Shown here: piece after piece, positions 22,674 to 31,906 of the stretch
Position numbering within the stretch: the stretch's first letter is position 1
Layout of the letters: every line of letters begins with the position of its first letter
Origin: Halobacterium litoreum
GTDB taxonomy: Archaea > Halobacteriota > Halobacteria > Halobacteriales > Halobacteriaceae
Direction of reading: 5' to 3'
Length of the DNA: 64,000 nucleotides
Assembly: GCF_021233415.1 (NCBI RefSeq)
Contig: NZ_CP089466.1
Span: 62,001-126,000 of the forward strand
Notes under the pieces: model-generated
What the model saw: only the letters and a program-made list of their open reading frames with translations
What the model was told of the DNA's origin: nothing
Databases searched by the model: none
Position numbers and translations under genes: made by a program

Positions 22674-22952
22674 TCAACCGGCGCGCTCGACGCGGAACTC
22701 CGGGACGGCACCGTCGATGCGCGCCGCCACGCGCTCCTCGGCTTCGTCTGCCGACGACGCGACGACCACGACGCCTTCCACTTCCGGGTCGCCGGTCGCG
22801 CGGTACGCCGTCACGTCGTCGCCCTCGAACTCCGTCGCGTACGTCCGGAGCACGCCGAGCACGCGGTCCTCCACGTCCCCGAGGCTGGCGTCGCCGTCCT
22901 CGAAGTCCGCGAGCGCGTCCTCGACGTTCCGGAGCGCGGAAATTCGGTCCAT
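22674..22952 (-). CDS. Small conserved protein downstream of mcm
   Basis: 92 residues: an N-terminal helix MDRISALRNVEDALADFEDGDASLGD, then strands VLGVLRTYATEFEGDDVTAYRATG and VEGVVVVASSADEAEERVAARI. It overlaps the mcm stop by one base, so it is co-translated with MCM. I do not recognise it. It is small and acidic, so it could be an MCM-linked factor; that is inferred from coupling only. Confidence 0.65.
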   Translation of the reverse strand: MDRISALRNVEDALADFEDGDASLGDVEDRVLGVLRTYATEFEGDDVTAYRATGDPEVEGVVVVASSADEAEERVAARIDGAVPEFRVERAG

Positions 22953-25900
22953 CAGATGCTCCGGAGGTGGTCCTTGTTCGGCTGGTAGAGTTCGCCCTTC
23001 TCCTTGAGTTTCTCGATCTCGTGTTCGGCCTTCTGGGCGTCCATTCCGACCTCCTCGGCCCTGTCGAGCACCTCCTCGATGGGCGCGCCCTCGTCGAAGT
23101 CGTCCTCGATGTCCTTGATGAGGGCTTTGACGTTCTTGATTCGGTCGCGCTGGGTCTTCGTCGTCCCCGTCTCTATCATGTCGGCGTCGTACTCGCCCGT
23201 CTCCGGGTCGACGCCGATGTCCTGCAGGCACGACCGCACGATGGTGATGACGCGCTCCGCGTCTTCCTCCTCGACGGTGTCCGAGAGGCGCAGACGCGCC
23301 GACGCCTCCGCCAGCCGAACGATGGCCTCCAGTTGCCGCGCCGTCACCGGAATCGCCGAGTCCTCGCCCTGCCCCTTCGACCGGAGGTCGACGTAGAAGT
23401 CCTCGATGGCCTGCTTGGCCTCCGGCGTCATCGTCGGGAAGCAGTTCCGGCGAGCGTACGCGATGTACTTCCGCAACAGCGGCGCCTCGATGGCCGGCGC
23501 CACGTCCTCGGTCTGCTCGGCGATTTCGTCCTCGCCGTGGTTCGCGTTCGCCAGCCGCTCGTTTTGCGTGTTCAGTTCGCCCGCGTAGTTCGTCTGGAGG
23601 ATGTGCTGGGCGAGCTGGGCGTCCTCCTCGGGGTCCGGCTCGTCGGTCACCGTGAAGATGAGGTCGAACCGCGAGATGAGCGCCGGCTCCAGGTCGATCT
23701 GCTCGCCGATGGGCTCGTACTGGTCGAACCGGCCGTACTTCGGGTTCGCCGCCCCGAGCAGCGAACACCGCGCTTTGAGGGTGGCGTTGATGCCGGCCTT
23801 CGACACCGAAATCTTCTGCTGTTCGAGGGCCTCGTGCATCGCCGACCGGTCGTCGGCCGCCATCTTGTCCAGTTCGTCCACCGCCGCGACGCCCTGGTCC
23901 GCGAGCACGAGCGCGCCCGCTTCGAGCGTCCACTGCTGGCCGTCGCCGAAGTCGTCTCTGACAGCCGCCGCCGTCAAACCGGCCGAGGACGACCCCTTCC
24001 CGGAGGTGTAGACGGAGCGCGGCGCTATATGTTGGACGTACGATATGAGTTGGGAGTTGTGCGAGACGACACCGTTCGAGAGATAGGTGTGCGTGTCCTC
24101 GACTTCGAGGTCGTAAACCCACTCTTCGGCGGGCTCCACGGCCTCGATGGACTCGATGCGGTCCCACGAAACGTCGTTCCCGACGAGTTCGCGGAGGCGT
24201 TCGACGGCCAACTCGGCGGTGAGTGCCTCGTCGATGTGCGCTTTGAGGCCACTCTGTGCCGCCATCACCTTCCCGCCGTCCGGAACGACGTCGTTTCGCT
24301 CGTAGTAACTCACCGCGGTTTGTTCGACACCCATCTCGCTCGCGAGTGCTGACTGCGAGACGTTCAATTCGTTCCGAATCGACGTGACGTCGCTCCAATC
24401 TCCCGACTCGACGCTCTGTTTCGCGTCGCGGAGCCACGCGACGCGGTTCTCGAATGCGTCGACGACCTGTCGGAGACTGTCTCGACTCGGGTTCCGGTCG
24501 CCGCGCTCGTAGTGCTGGTACGTAGTCCTCGGGACGCCGCAGTCGGACTGCGAGAGTTCGAGCGTCTCGCGGACGCGATGAAGTTCCGCCCCGATTCCGG
24601 GAACGACATCGACGTTCGTGTTCGACGATTGGCCGTCGAACGCGTGGGACGCCGTCGATTTTCGCTCGGTAACGAACCCGACCTGTTCGACGTACCGTTC
24701 GAAGTCGTCACCCCCGATTCGGAGTCGGTAACTCCCGTTTTCTCGGGATTCGATGCTCGCAGTGATGTCGAACGCGAGCAACAGCGTACGGACGCCGTCG
24801 AGGAGTTCGCGACTCATCGAGGCGACCGTAATCTCGCGCTGTGTCGCCGAGACGTGGCCCTCGCTGTCGACGTACGCCCGGAGGAACGCTCGCTTCGTCT
24901 CCACCGTCGCGCGGCGAATCGCGTCAGGGACGCGTTGCTCCGCCGACCGTTCGAGAATCGCTGGTTCGAGATTCGCGAGGAAACTCGCGAACTCGCCCGA
25001 GTTACACCGAACGCGCTTCGCGGACGTCCCGGTTCGCGGACCGTCGACGGTGTAGTTGAGCCCGAGTTCGTCCAACGCGTCGGCGACGTCGTTGAGTATC
25101 TCCTCGTCCTGGTTCGTTACTCGAACGTCTCCGGTGTTGTTCTCACGGAGGACGGCGTGCCCTTCGGCGATGATGTACCCGACGAGACGCGCGAGCGACG
25201 TGGTCCACTCGTCGGGGAGGTCAAGCGAGACTGCGTTCCACGACTCGGATTGGCGGTATTCGACGTTCAGGGTGTCGTCACCGCGAGTGTCGAGGGTCCG
25301 CGGTGTCGCGACGAACTCGCCGCTGTCGAGTGTCTCTGCACGCCGGGCGGTGACGCCTCCGTCGCGTTGAACGAACAATGGATGGCTCGGCGTCACTTCG
25401 AGTTCGCGTCCGCTCGACGTGCGAATCCGGTACATCGTCTCGGGCGCCTCGCGTTTCCACACTTTTGTCGCTCGTCGCTCGGTGAGCGTGCCGTCCTCGC
25501 CCATCGACGGGAGCGCTATGTCGACCTCGTCGTAGACGCCGTCGTCGACGGGATTCGGGTCGTCAAGGTTCTCCTCAACGATGTCTCGAATCGGTCGCTC
25601 CGTGCCGTCCGCGAGTGTGACACGGGTGTCCCCGTCGACGCACTTCCCCGTACCCGGATCACCTATCAAGAGCATGTGGAGGTCGCCGCGGATGCGGGAC
25701 TCGTCCGGGAGGTGTTTGGTGACGCCGGAGAACAACTGGAGCATCATCGCGAGCTTGGCCTGCCGGTGGCCGTAGATGGCGGGCGCCATGGAGTCCACCA
25801 TCTGCTCGTAGATGTCCTCGCGCTCGGAGATTTCGACGATTTTCTGCTTGTCCTCCTCGGTGATGTCCATCTCCTCGAACTCCTCGTCCTCCACGACGAT

Positions 25901-26632
25901 GGAGGAGCCCTCCATGTAGAGGTCGAAGACGGGGGACTCGGTGCTCTCCTCGCTCTGGTCGAGGCGGAGCACGCCCGTCGCGGTGATGTGGTCGCCGGGG
26001 CTCACTTCGCCCGTGATGTCGTCCTCGATGTGGATGTCGATGCTCTGGGGCGTCTCGCCGCCCGCGAGCCCCTCAGGGGACTCCTGAATCCGGAGTTTCT
26101 GGGAGTCCACGAACTCCGAGCGCTCGGGGTCGAGTTTGAACGGCCCCTGTCGCTCGCAGGACTCGCACTGGTAGGGCTCCTGGAAGCCCGCGTCGCCCTG
26201 CGGGACTTCGGTCTCCGCGCCGCAGCGCTGGCAGACGAACACCGCGGACTGAATCTTCGGCATCACGTCCGTCGCCTTCCGCACCATCCCCTGCACGCCG
26301 ATGAGCGTGTTCAGGTGTTCCGCGCGGATGTCCCGAATCTCGGTCGACTCCTCCAAGCCGTGGACGCGAACGTGGGCTTGCCCGAGGCTCACGTCCACCG
26401 GGAGGTCGTAGAGGCGGAGCGCCTCCTCGGCGGCCTCGGTGAGCTGGTCGGGGTGGTTGATGAAGTCGTCGGCGAGGTCCGGGTCCATCTGGTAGAGGTC
26501 CCGCCAGTCGAGGTCGAGGGACTTCGACTCCCGCGGGTACTGGCGCGCGAGTTCCGCGACGTCGTCGCTGTAGTACCGGCGGTAGAACTCCTCGAATCGG
26601 TCGACGAGCTCCTGATTTGCGGCCTGCGCCAT
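22952..26632 (-). CDS. mcm: Replicative helicase MCM containing an intein
   Basis: 1226-residue precursor; the mature MCM is 697 residues, the normal archaeal length. The N-terminal domain has a zinc site (CQRC...CESC) and the OB fold. The AAA+ motor has Walker A GDPGTGK (residues 324-330), interrupted immediately after the Lys by the intein, resuming with S860 QLISYVQHIAP; Walker B is AAVDELDKM, and the arginine finger lies in PALISRFDLIF. The C-terminal winged helix follows. Until splicing occurs the ATP site is split, so helicase activity depends on splicing. The start is ATG 26632 (MAQAANQELVDRF), although the frame is open to 26677. Confidence 0.97.
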   Translation of the reverse strand: MAQAANQELVDRFEEFYRRYYSDDVAELARQYPRESKSLDLDWRDLYQMDPDLADDFINHPDQLTEAAEEALRLYDLPVDVSLGQAHVRVHGLEESTEIRDIRAEHLNTLIGVQGMVRKATDVMPKIQSAVFVCQRCGAETEVPQGDAGFQEPYQCESCERQGPFKLDPERSEFVDSQKLRIQESPEGLAGGETPQSIDIHIEDDITGEVSPGDHITATGVLRLDQSEESTESPVFDLYMEGSSIVVEDEEFEEMDITEEDKQKIVEISEREDIYEQMVDSMAPAIYGHRQAKLAMMLQLFSGVTKHLPDESRIRGDLHMLLIGDPGTGKCVDGDTRVTLADGTERPIRDIVEENLDDPNPVDDGVYDEVDIALPSMGEDGTLTERRATKVWKREAPETMYRIRTSSGRELEVTPSHPLFVQRDGGVTARRAETLDSGEFVATPRTLDTRGDDTLNVEYRQSESWNAVSLDLPDEWTTSLARLVGYIIAEGHAVLRENNTGDVRVTNQDEEILNDVADALDELGLNYTVDGPRTGTSAKRVRCNSGEFASFLANLEPAILERSAEQRVPDAIRRATVETKRAFLRAYVDSEGHVSATQREITVASMSRELLDGVRTLLLAFDITASIESRENGSYRLRIGGDDFERYVEQVGFVTERKSTASHAFDGQSSNTNVDVVPGIGAELHRVRETLELSQSDCGVPRTTYQHYERGDRNPSRDSLRQVVDAFENRVAWLRDAKQSVESGDWSDVTSIRNELNVSQSALASEMGVEQTAVSYYERNDVVPDGGKVMAAQSGLKAHIDEALTAELAVERLRELVGNDVSWDRIESIEAVEPAEEWVYDLEVEDTHTYLSNGVVSHNSQLISYVQHIAPRSVYTSGKGSSSAGLTAAAVRDDFGDGQQWTLEAGALVLADQGVAAVDELDKMAADDRSAMHEALEQQKISVSKAGINATLKARCSLLGAANPKYGRFDQYEPIGEQIDLEPALISRFDLIFTVTDEPDPEEDAQLAQHILQTNYAGELNTQNERLANANHGEDEIAEQTEDVAPAIEAPLLRKYIAYARRNCFPTMTPEAKQAIEDFYVDLRSKGQGEDSAIPVTARQLEAIVRLAEASARLRLSDTVEEEDAERVITIVRSCLQDIGVDPETGEYDADMIETGTTKTQRDRIKNVKALIKDIEDDFDEGAPIEEVLDRAEEVGMDAQKAEHEIEKLKEKGELYQPNKDHLRSI
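24056..25642 (-). other. Intein in MCM Walker A (529 aa), with LAGLIDADG endonuclease and HTH segments
   Basis: The intein starts with Cys1 (CVDGDTRVTLADG) and ends VVSHN before Ser+1, so splicing residues are complete; block B is LEVTPSHPL. The homing endonuclease has two LAGLIDADG helices, LVGYIIAEGH (intein residues 153-162) and FLRAYVDSEGH (253-263), each with an acidic residue. Unusually, between the endonuclease and the C-terminal splicing block lie two Cro/C1-like helix-turn-helix segments: GAELHRVRETLELSQSD (from 351) with TTYQHYERGDRNP, and IRNELNVSQSALASEMG (from 422) with QTAVSYYERND. They may help recognise the DNA target. Confidence 0.93.
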
Positions 26633-26752
26633 TCTGTCCAGATAGGGTAACGCGCGCTCGCCTATGAAGGTTCGCAAACGTGGAAGTAGACGTTCGCTTG
26701 GTCGTCGAACGCGCCTGTACGTTTATATCGGCACGCCGCGTCCTCGAATCGG

Positions 26753-27160
26753 ATGACCGACGACGAAGCCCTGGTGGAGTTCGTTCGCGACGCGGCCGCC
26801 GACCGACTCCGCGGCGTAGTGCGGTACCACGAGGACGACTACCGGTTCCTCTACGAACGCGAGGACGCCGGATGGGGGCCCAGCGAAACGGCCGACGTGG
26901 AGCGGTTCGTCGACCAGTTCCGGCACGCCGAACTCGACGAGGTCGAGCGTACGCACCTCCTGAACGTCGGGAACCACCACGCCACCGTCCGCCTGTACGA
27001 CGGCGCCGTCGTCATTCACTTCCCGCAGGGCGAGGGCGTCGGGACGCTCGTGAGTCTCGACCCCGAGGCGGCGTCCGACCTCGCGACGTTCGTGTCGTCG
27101 TGTCTCGGCCACCTCTACCGGGACTCCCCGCAGGTCGTCGAGAACGCGCCCGACTGGTGA
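26753..27160 (+). CDS. Conserved haloarchaeal protein, unknown
   Basis: 135 residues, acidic, cytoplasmic. Landmarks are RGVVRYHEDDYRFLYEREDAG, a middle strand VGNHHATVRLYDGAVVIHFPQG, and the C-terminal helix DPEAASDLATFVSSCLGHLY. The pattern fits a haloarchaeal protein family I cannot name with confidence. It is divergent from mcm with 120 bp between starts; the shared region contains TTTATATCGG about 25 nt before its ATG, a plausible TATA box. Confidence 0.6.
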   Translation: MTDDEALVEFVRDAAADRLRGVVRYHEDDYRFLYEREDAGWGPSETADVERFVDQFRHAELDEVERTHLLNVGNHHATVRLYDGAVVIHFPQGEGVGTLVSLDPEAASDLATFVSSCLGHLYRDSPQVVENAPDW

Positions 27161-27272
27161 GCGCCGACCACTCCGAACCGGAGTTGCGGTCCGGACGCTC
27201 GTCGTCCTCGTGGCCGGACGACACCCGGCCGCGTCGGGCAAGACTCATCCCCGTCGCTCGCGTCCTCCCGGT

Positions 27273-27566
27273 GTGACCGAGACGCTGCGCGCCGAAGTCG
27301 TCCACGTCGTCCCGCCCGACGAACTCGACGACGTCGACCTCCAGCCCGAACTCCGCGACCTCGCCGACGACCGGTACGTCGTCGTCTGCCGGAAGGGCGG
27401 GTCGCCGTCGTGGGTCGAGCGACTCGTCGCGTTCCTCCGCCGGCGCCCCATCGAAGCCGTGACCGTCGTCACGGACCGCGACTACGCCGAGGGCGCGGAG
27501 TTCACCGCCACCGTCGAAGCGACCGACATCGCCGGCGTCTACGAGGCCGTCGCGACGGACGCCTGA
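27273..27566 (+). CDS. Small haloarchaeal protein, unknown
   Basis: 97 residues from GTG 27273 (V/M-TETLRAEVVHVVPPDELDDV). Strand-rich: RYVVVCRKGGSPSWVERLVAFL, then PIEAVTVVTDRDYAEGAEFTATVEA and IAGVYEAVATDA. A KGGSPSW loop follows the first strand. Its stop directly abuts the stop of the convergent pilin gene. No function is assigned. Confidence 0.55.
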   Translation: MTETLRAEVVHVVPPDELDDVDLQPELRDLADDRYVVVCRKGGSPSWVERLVAFLRRRPIEAVTVVTDRDYAEGAEFTATVEATDIAGVYEAVATDA

Positions 27567-27947
27567 CTACCGGTCTGAGAGGTCGACGGTCCGCTCCTCG
27601 ATGATGCGTCGCGTCTCGTTGTTCACGGCGCGCACGATTATCTTCGTGTTCGCCGACGCCTGCCCCACGTCGCCGGGTACCCTGACGGTGCCGTTCACCG
27701 AATCGATGGTCGCGTTGCTGAGCGAGTTCCCGGTGGACACCACGAGGTGGGTGGCCGACCCCTCCTCCGTCCACAGCACGGTCGCTTCTTCGCCCGTCAC
27801 GGCGATTTCCACGTCCGCGTTCACCGTGTCCTTGTTCAGGAACACGCCCGCGCCTACCGCGGCCCCGACGAGAACAGTGACGACGAGGAGCAACACGGCG
27901 CCCACGACGGGCGACGTGGCGCGTTCGTCCTCGTGGAGCGGTGGCAT
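27567..27947 (-). CDS. Type IV pilin-like protein
   Basis: 126 residues with the archaeal pilin N-terminus: a charged stretch (MPPLHEDERATSPVV) before a long hydrophobic helix GAVLLLVVTVLVGAAVGAGVF. The SPVVGAVLLL motif matches the class III signal cut by prepilin peptidase PibD. The rest forms a beta-rich head with Asn-x-Ser/Thr sites (NSLSNATIDS and NNETRR) that could be N-glycosylated. No pilus assembly genes lie nearby. Met 27950 one codon earlier is an alternative start. Confidence 0.85.
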   Translation of the reverse strand: MPPLHEDERATSPVVGAVLLLVVTVLVGAAVGAGVFLNKDTVNADVEIAVTGEEATVLWTEEGSATHLVVSTGNSLSNATIDSVNGTVRVPGDVGQASANTKIIVRAVNNETRRIIEERTVDLSDR

Positions 27948-28058
27948 CACCCGGCAGTATCGGCGGCCGCGTTAAATGCGTACCCCTCCGCCTATCGCTC
28001 GTGATAGTCGTCGCCGCGATTCACAACGCCCAAGCGGAACGCGTGTCACGAAAACGAC

Positions 28059-28670
28059 GTGAACCGCCGCCGATTCCTCGCCGCCAGCGGAGTCGCCCTC
28101 TCTACCGCCGCGGCCGGCTGTCTGTCCAGTCCCGGGTCCGCTGGCGACGACGCGCCAGCGTGCCCGCAGTCGGTGCCGCGCTTCGAACGCGCCGACTACG
28201 ACGGCGACGTGCGCGTCGTCTGTGACGCCGCGAGCGACGACGCGCCGACCGACGAGAGCGCACTCGCGCCGACGCCGCGAACGACGGCATTCGGGGGCGA
28301 CGCCGTCACCTTCGAGTTCGCGAACCGCCGCGACGAACACTACAACATCGACCCGCACGCGTGGACGATGCAGAAGCGCGTCGACGGCGAGTGGCGTCTC
28401 GCCGTCCCCACGCGCTCCTCGATGGGCGAGTCGTCGTCGCTCGCGCCCGGCACCACGTACACGTGGGCGCTCTCGTTCCCCTCGCAGGGGTCGTCCGAGG
28501 ACCTGCCACTCGACGCCGTGTCGGGGGACTCGACGGCCACCATCCGTGGCCTCACGCCGGGGATGTACGCGTTCCACGTCTGGGGGTCGTACGGCGACGC
28601 TGGCGGCCACCCCGCCGGCAACGAACCAATCGTCGCGTACGCCGCGCAGTTCTCGCTCGAAGACGCGTAG
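28059..28670 (+). CDS. Tat-exported lipoprotein, unknown
   Basis: 203 residues from GTG 28059. The N-terminus V/M-NRRRFLAASGVALSTAAAGC combines a twin-arginine motif RRRF with a lipobox AAGC, so it is folded before export and lipid-anchored. The mature part has three Cys and beta-sandwich-like strands: GGDAVTFEFANRRDEHYNIDP, TTYTWALSFPSQGSS and GMYAFHVWGSYGDAGGH. It has the look of a cupredoxin-like/DUF8130-type haloarchaeal fold, but no ligand residues are evident. It lies 78 nt upstream of the PGF-CTERM gene. Confidence 0.75.
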   Translation: MNRRRFLAASGVALSTAAAGCLSSPGSAGDDAPACPQSVPRFERADYDGDVRVVCDAASDDAPTDESALAPTPRTTAFGGDAVTFEFANRRDEHYNIDPHAWTMQKRVDGEWRLAVPTRSSMGESSSLAPGTTYTWALSFPSQGSSEDLPLDAVSGDSTATIRGLTPGMYAFHVWGSYGDAGGHPAGNEPIVAYAAQFSLEDA

Positions 28671-28747
28671 CGACGCGCTCTCCGACCGAGATGCGCCGCG
28701 TGGCGCCCCACAAAGCGTTTACCTGCGAACAGTGTGACACGTAGTCG

Positions 28748-30493
28748 ATGCCCTCCACACGTCCCGGTCGCAGAGCGCTGACGCTCCTCGTCGCACTCTG
28801 TGTCTGTGCTAGCGCAGCGACAGCGGCGACGGCAGCCGCCTCGCCGACGCGAACGAACGGCGCGGTGAACGGCTGTTTCCCCGGCGTCGACTCGGTCGAG
28901 CGCGACGAAGCCGTCGGGGACGCGGTCGAACTGGAGATGCTGCTCTGCTTCGAGGGGTCGGTCGCCGTCGACGGCCCCGGCTACACCGGGAACGTGACGC
29001 TCGGCGACGGCGAGAAGTCGGGGACCGTGACGCTCGAACTCGACACCGACGCGAACGACTCGGCCGCCTTCGGCGTCACCTCGGACTCCCTCGACGACGT
29101 ACCGATGAACGCGACCGGCGACGGCGCGTTCGAACCCGGGAACTACACCGTCACCGTCCGCGACGGGAGCGGCGACGTGGCCGACACGGTCACCTTCGAA
29201 CTCGACGCGCCGACCGCGCGCGACGTGACGCTGTGGCGCGCCCCGCTCGGCGCCGACGCCGACCTGCGGACGCTCGCCGCCGTCCGCGAGTCGCGAGCCA
29301 CCGCCTCGCAGGTGGACTCCCGGCGCCGACTCGACGACTACGACAGCGACTCCCTCGCCGTCGCCACCAACGAGACGCTCGTCGTCGCGCTCCGCGCCGA
29401 CGGCATCGAGGGCGCGATGACCGGCGCCGACGGCGACGCGCGAACCCGCTTCCGGACGGCGCTCCGCGAGACCGGCGGCGACTTCGCGCTCGTCCAGACG
29501 CCCGAGAGTACTCCCCCGAGTCGGCAACCGCTCACGCCGCCCGTGTTGAACAACACCGAGACGCGCGTCCTCCCCGACCACGCCAACGACACCTACTACC
29601 TCGTCGTGGACACCCGCGACCTCCGCGGGGAGTGGGGCGGAACTCACGGCGGCACCATCCACGTCGGCTCTCGGGACGGCATGGGGTTCGCCGCCCGCCT
29701 CTCGTTGCAGGGGTCGGGCGCTGACGGTGACTGGCCCGCCGACACCGTCGCCGCGGACTTCGAACTCGTGGCCGCGACGGTCTCGACGCCCGCGACCGCC
29801 GGCGACCGCACCGCCCTGACGCCGACCGCGAACGCCGGTCTCGTTGCGCGAACGACGCTCGCGGCGGGAACTGAAGTCACTGTCCGCGTCTCCGGCGCCG
29901 CGAATCGTACCGTCGACGCCACGGTGCGCGCTCGCAACGGCTCGGCGAACGTCGTGGTCGCACCCCTCGACCTCTCGGACGTCCCGGACGGTGCGACGCT
30001 CTCGGTGGCCTTCGAGCGCGGCGGCACGCGCCTCGACGAGAGCCGACTCACCGCCGTCGTCGCCGCCCCCACTGCCACGCTCCACGTCGAACCGGACGAG
30101 GACGAACTCTGGGTCCACCTGTCTGACGCTACTCACCCCACCGTCGTCGCGACGACGGCCGCGAACGGCACCGTCCTCGACACGCGTTCCGTCTCGCCCG
30201 AAGCCACGAACGACTCGACGGTGACGCTCTCCGTGACCGCGGGCGCCGACGCGAGTGCCGTCCGCCTCTACCACGACGCCGACCACTCCGGCACGCTCAC
30301 GGACGCCGACGAGCGCTACCGGCGACACGCCGTCGAGCGCGAGACGACCACGCCGACGACCACGGAGACGACCGACGAACCCACCGAATCGACGCCGACG
30401 ACTTCGCGCACCACCGACACGCAGACGCCCGGGTTCGGGGTTCTCGGCGCGCTCCTCGCGCTCCTCGTCGGTGTCGGTCTGCGGCGTCGATGA
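28748..30493 (+). CDS. Secreted surface protein with PGF-CTERM anchor
   Basis: 581 residues. A Sec signal peptide (RRALTLLVALCVCASAATA) is followed by several beta domains with BGTF-like patterns (DTYYLVVDTRDLRGEWGG, VRLYHDADHSGTLTDADERY). Near the end a Thr-rich stalk (TTTPTTTETTDEPTESTPTT) precedes the tripartite signal TPGFGVLGALLALLVGVGLRRR, the PGF-CTERM tag processed by archaeosortase A and lipid-attached. Many Asn-x-Ser/Thr sites suggest N-glycosylation. It is probably an S-layer-associated surface protein. Confidence 0.85.
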   Translation: MPSTRPGRRALTLLVALCVCASAATAATAAASPTRTNGAVNGCFPGVDSVERDEAVGDAVELEMLLCFEGSVAVDGPGYTGNVTLGDGEKSGTVTLELDTDANDSAAFGVTSDSLDDVPMNATGDGAFEPGNYTVTVRDGSGDVADTVTFELDAPTARDVTLWRAPLGADADLRTLAAVRESRATASQVDSRRRLDDYDSDSLAVATNETLVVALRADGIEGAMTGADGDARTRFRTALRETGGDFALVQTPESTPPSRQPLTPPVLNNTETRVLPDHANDTYYLVVDTRDLRGEWGGTHGGTIHVGSRDGMGFAARLSLQGSGADGDWPADTVAADFELVAATVSTPATAGDRTALTPTANAGLVARTTLAAGTEVTVRVSGAANRTVDATVRARNGSANVVVAPLDLSDVPDGATLSVAFERGGTRLDESRLTAVVAAPTATLHVEPDEDELWVHLSDATHPTVVATTAANGTVLDTRSVSPEATNDSTVTLSVTAGADASAVRLYHDADHSGTLTDADERYRRHAVERETTTPTTTETTDEPTESTPTTSRTTDTQTPGFGVLGALLALLVGVGLRRR

Positions 30494-30547
30494 CGAGTAC
30501 GGTCGCGGGCACAGAGCCGGTGCGGGCCGCGCGAGAACGAGGTGTCG

Positions 30548-31555
30548 CTACTCGGTGTGGAGTTCGAAGCGGACGCCGCCGAGTGCGTCGCTGTCGTCGA
30601 TTTCGATGCGCCAGTCGTGAGCGGTGACGATTTGGCGGACGCTCGCCATCCCCATGCCGATGCCCTTCTCGCCGCGCTTCGTGGAGAACCCCGGGATGAA
30701 CACTTGGCCGCGGGCGTCCGGGTCGATGCCCGGACCGTCGTCCGCGTAGTAGAACCCGTCGCCGAGTGCGCCGATGCGAACCGTGGCGTGCTCGGAGCCG
30801 TGTTCCACGGAGTTCCCGACGAGGTTCTCTAGGAGTCGCTGGAGGGCGTCCCGGTCCGCGTCGACGGTCACCGGCTCGACTACGGTGTACGTCGTCGTGC
30901 TGGGCGGGTCGATGGTCCGCCACGCTCGCTCGAAGACGTCGGCGACGTCGACTGACTCGCGGTTTGTGACGATTTCCCGCGACCGGAGCGTCGTCACCAA
31001 GTCCTCGCGGAGGGCGTCGACTCGTTCTAACGCCTCGCTCGCGCGCTCCACGTGCTCCACGTCACCGGTCTCCAGCGCGAGTTCGAGCCGTCCGTTGACG
31101 GCGGAAATCGGGCTCTGGAGGTCGTGTGAGATGAAACTCGCGAACTCGTCGAAGCGCTTGTTCTGCTCTTGGAGTTCGCGTTTCTGCTGGCGCCGCTCGG
31201 TGATGTCTTTCGCGGAGACGAGCACCGTCGTGACCTCGCCGCTGTCGTCGGTCACCGGCCGGAACACGCCGGAGACGACGGCCGTCTCCCCGTCGCCGGC
31301 CGGGTGTTCGGCCTCGTACTCGACGTAGTCCCCGTCGGTCGCCTCGCGAATCCACTGCTTCACGTCGGCCTCGTGGTCCTCGCTCCACCACGGTGCCTCC
31401 CAGAACGGGATGCCGACGATTTCGTCGTGAGACTTGTCGACGTACGCGACTGCCGTCTCGTTGACCCGTTGCACCGTCCCGTCCGGGTCGAGCAACGCGA
31501 CGAGGAGATTGGGGTCGTCGAAGAGCGCGTCGAACCGCTGTGAATGCTGTTCCAC
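30548..31555 (-). CDS. PAS-domain histidine kinase (soluble)
   Basis: 335 residues without membrane helices. A PAS domain (residues 8-118; LLDPDGTVQRVNETAVAYVD) leads into a PAC-like end VLVSAKDITERR. HisKA follows with SFISHDLQSPI, phospho-acceptor His144. The HATPase has NLVGNSVEHG, DDGPGID and GIGMGMASVR. It is related in kinase core to the kinase at 8412-10061. It is a cytoplasmic sensor with unknown ligand; no response regulator sits next to it. Confidence 0.92.
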   Translation of the reverse strand: MEQHSQRFDALFDDPNLLVALLDPDGTVQRVNETAVAYVDKSHDEIVGIPFWEAPWWSEDHEADVKQWIREATDGDYVEYEAEHPAGDGETAVVSGVFRPVTDDSGEVTTVLVSAKDITERRQQKRELQEQNKRFDEFASFISHDLQSPISAVNGRLELALETGDVEHVERASEALERVDALREDLVTTLRSREIVTNRESVDVADVFERAWRTIDPPSTTTYTVVEPVTVDADRDALQRLLENLVGNSVEHGSEHATVRIGALGDGFYYADDGPGIDPDARGQVFIPGFSTKRGEKGIGMGMASVRQIVTAHDWRIEIDDSDALGGVRFELHTE

Positions 31556-31597
31556 AGTCTGTTAGGCCTCGTTGACGGGAAACTCCTTGCACTGGAC

Positions 31598-31605
31598 ACT
31601 TAAGT
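31598..31605 (-). promoter_or_regulatory. TATA box candidate for the PAS kinase
   Basis: The palindrome ACTTAAGT is about 45 nt upstream of ATG 31555, leaving a leader of roughly 20 nt. Confidence 0.4.
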
Positions 31606-31747
31606 AGTTTACACCCGTCTCGGTTCGTGCCGAGACGCGTTGAACCGGCGGCCGACCTCGCGCCGACCGGCGGTTCGGCGAACTGGTGACTGGCGACTCG
31701 AAAGCGGCGAAAAACGGCGGCGAACGCCGCCTCTGGCTTAAATAGTA

Positions 31748-31820
31748 TGGGACCGCCCGAATTTGAATCGGGGTCACAGCGTCCCAAACGCTGAAGGATA
31801 CCAAGCTACCCTACGGTCCC
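31748..31820 (-). tRNA. tRNA-Pro(TGG)
   Basis: The acceptor arms GGGACCG (5') and CGGTCCC (3') pair fully. The anticodon arm is CAGCG-TTTGGGA-CGCTG with anticodon TGG, reading CCA and, by wobble, other Pro codons. The T arm is CCCGA-TTCAAAT-TCGGG, and the discriminator base is A. No intron; CCA is not encoded. Confidence 0.95.
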
Positions 31821-31906
31821 GCAAAACTACGTACCGCGGCGTCGCGTGTAAGGGTTTCGTTCGGCCTGCCACAACGGTTTTCGCGGCGGACGACAGACCC
31901 ACTCGT

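Noticed and set aside
22674-24437. 587-residue minus frame overlapping mcm
   Set aside because: Only its last 92 residues, from ATG 22952, look like a protein; the rest is the shifted frame of mcm.
24512-26650. 712-residue plus-strand frame across mcm
   Set aside because: Antisense of MCM and its intein; no domain features.
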